Below are positions 57,051-64,000 of a stretch of 64,000 nucleotides of DNA, in pieces (position 1 is the first letter of the stretch; each line of letters opens with the position of its first letter). The notes below the pieces were generated by a model. That model saw nothing but the letters and a program-made list of their open reading frames with translations. It was not told the origin of the DNA and searched no databases. Both the position numbers and the translations under genes were made by a program. The DNA comes from Juglans regia. Lineage: Eukaryota > Streptophyta > Magnoliopsida > Fagales > Juglandaceae. The stretch is from the NCBI RefSeq assembly GCF_001411555.2, contig NC_049903.1, positions 25,804,270-25,868,269 on the forward strand, given 5' to 3'.

Positions 57051-57714
57051 TTAAAAAAAAGTGCACAAAACAGAATGAATAAAAAATATAATGCACTATA
57101 TTGCATTATCCTGATAAAAATCACATGTATTTAAGTTCATTTCAGCCAATATATAGATATTTTTACTCAAAAAATAAGTAATGAAATGTGAAAATCTCAC
57201 TCAATTAGATGTGGGAAACAACAAGAACTACTCCTATGAAATACTACCATAAGTTCGTGCTTGGTCCTGAACTTTAGTCACTATTGTGGAAGTGGGAGCG
57301 GAATCAGCAAAAGGAAAAAGAGTCAATCGAAAAATGAAAAATGAACAAAAATGATAAAAAGATGTTTTAAAAAGAGGCACATGACAAGAAAAACTCAGAC
57401 TAAACAAGGATTGGTAAAACTATTGTCATCATTCACAAAACTCAAGCACAGCTATTACCTAGTAGGCTTTGTTTTGAAGTAAACCCATATGACCTAAATA
57501 TAAAAGAACCGCATCATGAAAGACGAACATAAACAGGATAACAAAGTATTCTTTAGTGTATGTGTTGTGGGCTCCATGTTTGAACATACGGATGCAGGTG
57601 ACTCTCCAATCAGATAGAAATTCATCTAACTGGCACCAAATGATAGGTTATAGATAGAGACACAGGGTTTTATGACTTTTGTTTCCTACCAATTATATCT
57701 TCAAATAGGCTTAC
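57051..57714. other. CACTA interior left of the Copia insertion
   Basis: AT-rich, with no long frame on either strand and no splice-consistent coding segment recognised. Confidence 0.4.
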
Positions 57715-57719
57715 ATCCC

Positions 57720-58141
57720 TGTTGGGTTTGCTCCTTTGGAGTCCCACACCGGTGGGTGAAAAGTAAGGAGCAGGCCTCAAGGCCTATAAATAAGAGGACC
57801 TAGCCTCTTAGTTAAGTACACAAAATCATAAGCTTATTTAGTAACTTGTGACTCTAGTAAAATTCCTCTATTAGTCTTTTCTTGTAAAAAGAAAAGAGGT
57901 GAGAGTTAAAGTTTTGCTAGTGGGGAAGCTTTGTGGGTGTCATTTGGAGTGAGGAGAAAAATTGTGTGATTGTAATAATTTTTCACATAGTGTATTTTCT
58001 TCTCTGGGTCTAGTGGTTTTTTCTCCTATTTTGGGAGTTTCCACGTAAATTCTTGTGTTGTTATTATTTCTCTGTTTTTCTTCATATTTCACCAAAGGGT
58101 GGATCCTAAGGGGTGAATTTAGGAGGTCCAAATTCCTAACA
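57720..58141 (+). repeat. 5' LTR of gag-only Copia
   Basis: TGTTGGGTTTGCTCC at the start, AAATTCCTAACA at the end. TATA box CCTATAAATAAGAGG near 57782. Confidence 0.93.
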
Positions 58142-58371
58142 AGTGGTATCAGAGCCACTAGGTTCTTTTTTTGGTGGGTGGAGCTTTGGTGTGGTAGTGT
58201 GGATACGTACAGTCTAAGAAGGTTCTGTCTAGGAGATTGGTATTTAAGTGGTCCAGTGTGACCCTCCAATCTTTCCTGGGAACCTTGAAGTTCTGTCTAG
58301 AAAAGAATAATCTTTTCTAGGAACTTACTTAGTGAGTACCATTCATTTCTACGGTAAAATTCATCGAGGCA

Positions 58372-59049
58372 ATGTCAGGAAGTAAGGTTTCAAATTCTAT
58401 CAGATATGAGGTAGAGAAATTTGATGGGAGAATCAATTTTGGCTTGTGGCAAGTTCAAGTCAAGGATGTTTTGATTCAATCAGGATTATACAAGGCATTG
58501 AAGGGCAGACTAACCCCTGAAGTCAGCAGTGATACTAGCGTGACTGATGAAACAAAGAGCAGATCTGTAATGAGCGATGAAGATTGGGAAGATCTGGATT
58601 TGAGAGCAGCAAGTGCGATACGTCTGTGCTTGGCCAAGAATGTTCTTGCAAATATACATGGAATATCTACGGCAAAGGAACTCTGGGAAAAGCTAGAAGA
58701 GTTGTATCAGACAAAGGGCGTCTCAAATCGGGTGTACCTAAAAGAGCAGTTTCATACACTGCATATGAGTGAAGAGGTTACCAGTAAACTTTTTTCTGAA
58801 GAGAGAAGACTAGGTGGTGGAAGAAATGGTCCACCCGTGAACTTAGCATTGGTAGTAGCTGGTAATGGGAAGAAGAAGAACTCCATGAAGATGAAAGTAG
58901 TCTGCTGGGGGTGTGGACAATCTGGGCACGTCAAGAAAAATTGTCCAAGAGCAGGAGCAGGTTCGGCAAGTGGCTCCAAGTCAGTAAATGGAGATACTGA
59001 TAATGAAACTAACGTTGTGTCCCTCTCCATGGAAGACGATGTCTGTTAA
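58372..59049 (+). CDS. Copia gag with internal in-frame deletion
   Basis: Particle-forming gag of a Tork-like Copia element, 225 codons open from ATG to TAA. N-terminal part: RYEVEKFDGRINFGLWQVQV and VMSDEDWEDLDLRAASAI, then AKELWEKLEELYQTKGVSNR. After FHTLHMSEE the frame passes directly into VTSKLFSEERRLGGG. Full-length relatives have roughly 50-60 more residues here (the segment with the usual LPSSYxHM motif), so an in-frame deletion is inferred. The C-terminal zinc knuckle CWGCGQSGHVKKNC is intact. The ATG lies 215 bp after the primer-binding site. No protease, integrase or RT follows; 59050-59403 is noncoding. Confidence 0.85.
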   Translation: MSGSKVSNSIRYEVEKFDGRINFGLWQVQVKDVLIQSGLYKALKGRLTPEVSSDTSVTDETKSRSVMSDEDWEDLDLRAASAIRLCLAKNVLANIHGISTAKELWEKLEELYQTKGVSNRVYLKEQFHTLHMSEEVTSKLFSEERRLGGGRNGPPVNLALVVAGNGKKKNSMKMKVVCWGCGQSGHVKKNCPRAGAGSASGSKSVNGDTDNETNVVSLSMEDDVC

Positions 59050-59403
59050 AGGGACATGTACATCCTCATGGCATGCCATTAATTCCCAAAGTTGTCATGA
59101 TAGAGGATGTGTTAATGTTAGCAGGTCCACAAATTTGCACACAAGCATTGGTTTGACATTAATGTAGGGTGTGTGGTGGAAATTTATGTCGATGGCTGAT
59201 GAAGTTCCAGGAAAGCCAAACGTGGAAGTTGCACCATAATTTTTAGCAAGGTTATTTTCGACATGTGCCGAAATTGAAATGCTTGAAATTGGTTTATTCT
59301 GAGTGGGTATGCTTTTATGGTGGAGCATGATAGCAGAAGCTATGAAGATCTTCATTACGGTGGAGCGTGGCTGTGGGATCAGCCAAAGTCGCAAGGTGGA
59401 GAT

Positions 59404-59825
59404 TGTTGGGTTTGCTCCTTTGGAGTCCCACACCGGTGGGTGAAAAGTAAAGAGCAGGCCTCAAGGCCTATAAATAAGAGGACCTAGTCTCTTAGTTAAG
59501 TACACAAAATCATAAGCTTATTTAGTAACTTGTGACTCTAGTAAAATTCCTCTATTAGTCTTTTCTTGTAAAAAGAAAAGAGGTGAGAGTTAAAGTTTTG
59601 CTAGTGGGAAAGCTTTGTGGGTGTCATTTGGAGTGAGGAGAAAAATTGTGTGATTGTAATAATTTTTCACATAGTGTATTTTCTTCTCTGGGTCTGGTGG
59701 TTTTTTCTCCTATTTTGGGAGTTTCTACGTAAATTCTTGTGTTGTTATTATTTCTCTGTTTTTCTTCATATTTCACCAAAGGGTGGATCCTAAGGGGTGA
59801 ATTTAGGAGGTCCAAATTCCTAACA
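59404..59825 (+). repeat. 3' LTR of gag-only Copia
   Basis: Same ends as the 5' LTR. Differences from it include AAGTAAAGAGC for AAGTAAGGAGC, CCTAGTCTC for CCTAGCCTC and GGTCTGGTGG for GGTCTAGTGG. Confidence 0.93.
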
Positions 59826-59960
59826 ATCCCCAGCTTTTGATCAAGTCTTTATTTACATTTAAGCGAACTAAAACTGGAATCCATGTCAATTTTTTGTCAG
59901 TTGCCAAACCTCCATAACAAATACTGAATGCTCCAAGAGATTTGTAAGGGAGGAACATAC

Positions 59961-60090
59961 CTGATGGACATAAAAATCCTCAACTATAGTTCCATTATTT
60001 TGCAGAAGCATCAATTGGAGATGAGATTTAGATCTATGCAATACTTGAGCAACATGCAAGAGATAAACTGTCAGCACCTGCACATCTTTC
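59961..60090 (-). pseudogene. Captured exon in CACTA (downstream piece)
   Basis: On the minus strand an exon bounded by TTTGTGTTACAG and GTATGTTCC is open for 43 codons after one split base. It includes VQVLTVYLLHVAQVLHRSK and NNGTIVEDFYVHQ. Its phase matches the donor of the exon at 61118-61209. The parent gene is not recognised. Confidence 0.55.
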
Positions 60091-61117
60091 CTGTAACACA
60101 AAGATGATATTATTTGTAGGCACACTTATACAACAAGATACGAAGGGCTTCAGTTAACCAAATCAATAGTGCCAAGCATATGGATGACAAAGCTAACCAG
60201 TTTAACCACTGAAAAGGAAAGAAAAAAAAGCAACCCGTAGGACAAGTGGTTACTTGTAATCACTATGACTAAGTATAAGCATCCGTTACTTGTAATCACT
60301 ATGACAGAAGCTTGCTTTTCCTCCATCTACATAAAAATTCCATATGCGCCTTGATGCAGAAAGATGAGCAAAGACCCGAGAAACCACATTCCAGATTGCT
60401 TGTACTAAGTACACGATCATGAGAATGAAATACTTGTACAAAGACCCTAGCTCCACTCAATCCATGTGCAAACAACTAAATCAAAAAAACACCCAAACAA
60501 GAAAGGGTGCTCACATGCAACAAATTAAAGTGTATTTAATGACTGAAAAATCTGATTAAGAGTACAATACAACACAAGCTTCCACTTCTTGACTCTAAGT
60601 TTCTACACCACATTCTAACTCCTGCATTTTATTAATCTACATCAACCGCGTACTCAATTCAATCCAACTTCAAGTATAATGCTCCTTCTCCATAAAACAG
60701 TTTGATAAAAAAGAAATAGCACAGGACCAAGAATAAGACTCAAGACTCAAGCCACTTGAAATTAAAGTCGAAAGTTGAAAGTGTGTACCACTTCTTTTGC
60801 TATAAATATAATAATTAATTGCTAATTGTGTTAATTATTAGAAGCTGGGGTCTAACTAATTGTTAGTAGTACAATAGAGGTGATTTCTAATATTGATCAA
60901 TGTATTCCCACAGCAAATCATCCATATGTAATTAAGAAACAGAAATTTTATTCAACCATATTTGTGGACACTGGACAGTTGAAACAACACACACGTACAA
61001 TAAAGGTGATCATAGTACTCCATTAGTTACACAAACAACACTAACTAATTGTAAGTAGTACATTACAGAATCCTCTTGCATAAACTATAAAGTGAAGGAA
61101 AACTTTGACAATCTAAC

Positions 61118-61209
61118 CTTTTCATTAACAGAAGCAGAAGTAGAAGATGCTCATCCATAGTCTGTTGACCAAGCCCATGCTTGTGGATCTCCATGTGCAA
61201 CTCTGGTGC
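61118..61209 (-). pseudogene. Captured exon in CACTA (middle piece)
   Basis: Minus-strand exon between TTATTGTTCTTAG and GTTAGATTG, open throughout: APELHMEIHKHGLGQQTMDE followed by a leucine run and MK, ending phase 2, which joins the next exon in frame. It is a real-looking host exon of unknown origin. Confidence 0.55.
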
Positions 61210-62096
61210 CTAAGAACAATAAACAATGGAATCAAATTAATAGCATGAAATCCATTCAGTAGCAATATTCAATCAAACAACATTAAAAAATAGACAAACA
61301 AGTAGTGCATAATATGTGGTAGTATAATACTATGCCAAATCTTAAATTCAAAAGAAAACAAAACTAGAGATCCCTACAGCTATAAAGATATCTTGTAAAT
61401 AAACGTTATTAAACTATTTGCATCCACCCACTGCAGAAAATTTTCCTGTCTGCCCAGTCAAAACATAAAGGACCACAAAATGGATGAAAAACTTCAGCCT
61501 GTACATAATATTGCCAGATCGACAAGAAAATATCCATCAAAGAACAAAAAAGAAGTTTCGAATCCTACTAGACTTTAAGGCTCTAGTCTAAAACTTTGAC
61601 TAGAGCCTTAAAAGAACAGAGTTAATGCATTTGTATTAAAAGAACAGAGTTTCATCATTATAATCTGTTCAATGATGTGGTGAATTCAATGATGATGTCG
61701 AAATATTTCCTGTACAATGGTTATTTGATAGTTTCTTAATTGTGGCAGTGATTACCACATACATTTATAATGCCTAAACATGTTTCAACATATATGTCAT
61801 AATATTAGAAAGAAAATGACATCACACATCAATCTGTTGCACTCTTACTAGCGTTAAAGTCCTGTTGTTAACTTTTGATATCATACATCAAAATGATCAC
61901 AACACACTAGTGTTATAGGATCTTGTTGTAACTCTGAACCTAAGTCACTCTTACTATCAATTAAATTGAAAATATGTATTCAGGGATTTATAAAATTGAA
62001 AAAAGAAATTACAGAATCTGTCCCTAAGCAGATTCAAGTGATAAACAATGTATAAAAAATAAGATGCATTTCTAAAAGGTTTAAAAAGTAGCATAC

Positions 62097-62175
62097 CAAG
62101 ATCATTCTGCCGATTACTCTCATCAATATCCTTAAAGCAAACATTATACAAGGAGGACCACATATCCTACATATT
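62097..62175 (-). pseudogene. Captured exon in CACTA (upstream piece)
   Basis: The minus-strand segment ends at a GTATGCTAC donor in phase 0, as the following exon requires. The in-frame reading ends FALRILMRVIGRMIL. Its upstream limit is unclear, and an imperfect repeat of ACATTATACAAGGAGGACCA (62139-62160, again 62188-62208) suggests local duplication. Confidence 0.4.
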
Positions 62176-62188
62176 CCCCACAGAAACA

Positions 62189-62617
62189 TTATACAAGGAA
62201 GACCATATCAAAGAAAAAAAAAATTGTAAAACAGAACTGGGCATGGAGGAGAGCTAGTGACCGTGGGTTGGTGAACAGAGCTGGGGAGAGAGGGAGGGCC
62301 TTGGGCTGCAGGGCTGGGCGTGGAGGAGAAGAGGGCTCCGACGTGTGGGTGGTGGCGAACGGCGACCCTAGTGGCAGCGATATAGACAAATCCGAGAGAG
62401 AGAGAGTTGAGGCCAGATTCGGGGAGGAAAGAGCTCGGCGGGGGGGTGGGGGAGAAGGAGGGGTTGGCCGTCGATGTGAGGTGGCGGTGGCGTGGTGGCG
62501 GTGGCGACGGACTGTGCTTACCGGCGTGGGTTGTGCTCGAGAAGGAAGACCGTGGGAGAGAAAAGGGGAGGGAGGGGGGAAGGGTTGGAGGGAAATGAAT
62601 GCAGAAGAGGCGGGCAT
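62189..62617 (-). other. GC-rich open segment near the right end of CACTA
   Basis: A GC-rich island in AT-rich surroundings, with a 142-codon minus-strand open frame rich in S, P and R (starts MPASSAFISLQPFPPPSP). It could be the 5' exon of the captured gene or a transit-peptide-like stretch. The opposite strand is also open, so coding status is unsure. Confidence 0.35.
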
Positions 62618-62629
62618 TTTAATTTAAAT

Positions 62630-63198
62630 AGATTTTTGCGGCGTCTTAATATCACCGCAAATACAAAAATCCTCGCCGCAAATAAAAAGTCATGAGCATC
62701 GTTTAAATAATACTCATTAGCGGCGACAAAAAATCGTCGGAAAAACACCTACAGTACATTCGACAAGTTAGCGTTAAAGTCCTGAATTCCATGGCGAAAT
62801 TCAATTTCGTCGCAAATAAGTCATATTTCGCATTTTTTTGCAGCGATTTTAAAAAACGCTGGAAATAATATATTTTGGCGATTTTTAAACATAAAAAATC
62901 GCTGCAAATGTCCACTTTCACAATCACAGCGATTAACTAACCGTCGCAAAAAATTAGTTACTTTTTCCGGCGAATTGTGCGTCACAAAAAGTCAAAAGTC
63001 GCTGCAAAAGACCAATTTAGTATTTGTGGCGAATTTCTCTGTCGTAAAAAGTGAAAAAATCGCCGCAAAAAGACCATTTTCCAACTTGATGTAAAAAAAT
63101 TGCGACGATATAAAAAATCGCTGCAATAAAGGATTTTTGCAGCGATTTTTTTTCTAACAAATAAAAAATCGCCGCAAAAAGCATTTTTTCTTGTAGTG
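62630..63198. repeat. Right subterminal repeat array of CACTA
   Basis: Dense copies of TCGCCGCAAATA, TTTGCAGCGATTTTTT and AAATCGCTGCAA in both orientations up to the CTTGTAGTG terminus. Confidence 0.8.
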
Positions 63199-63488
63199 TA
63201 TTTACGGTATTTTTCCGTCATAAATAAAAATTATCAATAAAATTATGATACTGTCATCTTCTTAAAAAAATCTTAACAAAAGTCAAAATCTTTCTAAAAT
63301 TGCATATTTTATTTAAAGTAAAAACTATTCAATATATAATTCCACGTTAGATTATTGATATATTAGTCAAAATATTAACATAATATAATATTTTTAATAA
63401 TAATATTTTTTAACCATTTTTTTCATATTCTGTAACTATATTAATTATATGTCAATTAATATTTAGAGATAAAAATATTAATAACTAT

Positions 63489-64000
63489 GCACGAATTAAT
63501 TAAAAAAATTTTTAATTATTATTATATTATTAATTAATAACTGAAAATAGCAATATTTTGTAATATTTGAAGTTGTCTAGCGAAACATGGCCCAGCACAT
63601 TAGGAATTTAGGATGTACTTGATCGACGGAGGACACAGGGATCGAAAAACCGTCTGGGGAACTCACGTTTTTAAATGCTAATGAATTTACAGTTGGAGGA
63701 AGTAAGCTGAGATACTGGGATGGACCGTCGCACATTTAAGGTGGTTTGCATTGTTACAAGGGAACTATTCAATACTTAAATAGATTATATAAAAATAAAT
63801 TTATAAATTCATAAATTTGATGTGTTTCATTAGATCTATTTTGATAAAAAGTAAATTAAAAATCTGATTTATCACATCAAATCACGTCAGTTTATGATTT
63901 ATTTTTATATAATCTTTTTGTAACTAAAACATATTCATTTTTATAATATTTCAAAATATTTTTAAATAGTAGTTCTTGACTATATAGGAATGCAATTCTT
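63489..64000. other. Right flank of copy B
   Basis: Mostly AT-rich, no gene. It contains the MITE listed at 63754-63928. Confidence 0.5.
63754..63928. mobile_element. Palindromic MITE, relative of 16660-16830
   Basis: Left arm AGATTATATAAAAATAAATT...AAATTTGATGTG; right arm, inverted, AGATTATATAAAAATAAATC...GATTTGATGTG. TTGTTACAA-type bases lie just outside the arms. Same architecture and ATGTGGTTT/ACGTCAG-like core words as the element at 16660. Confidence 0.65.

Larger units (their letters stand above)
57720..59825 (+). mobile_element. Gag-only, non-autonomous Copia element
   Basis: Identical-length LTRs 57720-58141 and 59404-59825 (422 bp each, five differences, all transitions). TSD ATCCC at 57715-57719 and 59826-59830. 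Primer-binding site TGGTATCAGAGCC at 58144 and a polypurine-like AAGGTGGAGAT before the 3' LTR. It carries one gag frame and no pol; 2,106 bp in all. Structure fits a terminal-repeat-with-gag type (TR-GAG/LARD-like) derivative of a Tork-like Copia, probably mobilised in trans by a full-length relative. Confidence 0.92.
56534..63198. mobile_element. CACTA element with captured exons (Pack-CACTA)
   Basis: Ends CACTACAAGAAATAGGG (56534) and, inverted, CACTACAAGAAAAAATGC (63198), flanked by a TAT duplication (56531-56533, 63199-63201). Subterminal arrays of TTTGCAGCGATTTT/TCGCCGCAAATA occupy about 500 bp at each end. It has no transposase that I can recognise. Inside are a nested Copia element (57720-59825) and minus-strand exon-like pieces (59961-62097). 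It inserted into copy B; the homologous place in copy A (about 48565-48600) is uninterrupted. Confidence 0.9.
52534..63488 (+). repeat. Copy B of the large direct duplication
   Basis: Counterpart of copy A (see 36535-48838 for the aligned blocks). It keeps the upstream region that copy A lost (53041-53850) and is interrupted by the CACTA element, after which homology to copy A continues to about 63488 (for example AAAACTATTCAATATATAA at 63320 and 48681). Confidence 0.9.

Noticed and set aside
62268..62627. Plus-strand 119-codon glycine/arginine-rich frame
   Set aside because: GC-rich composition opens several frames on both strands; the minus frame fits the orientation of the captured exons better, and even that is uncertain.

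Overview
The window is nuclear DNA of a flowering plant: U2-type introns, plant transposon families throughout, and two recognisable plant genes. The abundance of MITEs with GGCCTCGTTTGG-like ends and GATGAGATGAG cores makes a woody eudicot such as Fagales (walnut or oak relatives) my best guess; that is an inference. No bacterial, organellar, rRNA, tRNA or CRISPR feature was seen.

Host genes. (1) A minus-strand organellar-type histidine-tRNA ligase runs from a start codon at 13376 leftwards through six exons to 2443 and continues beyond the left edge (partial). Its second intron is 8.2 kb long and holds a broken LINE and a broken Ty3/Gypsy chromovirus. (2) Two plus-strand paralogues of a two-domain heavy-metal-associated (HMA, HIPP/HPP type) protein lie at 45878-47039 and 54176-55342.

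Layout. 1-2272: Gypsy gag remnant and an LTR remnant. 2443-13376: HisRS with intronic transposons. 13.5-17 kb: nested Tourist-like MITEs, a non-autonomous hAT element (14580-15426) and a palindromic MITE. 17-28 kb: LTR remnants, a LINE ORF1 remnant, an irregular tandem-repeat tract, a Gypsy LTR, and a minus-strand Athila/Tat-like element in which gag-protease is fused in frame to the integrase tail. 28-36 kb: a long LINE (ORF1, endonuclease, RT, RNase H, poly(A)) split by an AT-rich repeat, a poly(A) retroposon and hAT-like sequence. 36.5-63.5 kb: a direct duplication of the HMA locus (copy A 36.5-48.84 kb, copy B 52.53-63.49 kb).

The most informative structure is this duplication. Each copy serves as the empty site for insertions in the other. 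Copy A carries a 3.35 kb Helitron, a chromovirus that replaces the upstream region of the HMA gene, and two private MITEs. Copy B carries two private inserts and a 6.7 kb CACTA element with captured host exons, into which a young gag-only Copia element (2.1 kb, 422-bp LTRs, 5 differences, TSD ATCCC) inserted. The order of events can therefore be read directly from the sequence. I found no evidence for a wholly new biological system; the interest lies in this insertion record, the captured exons and the diverging HMA pair.
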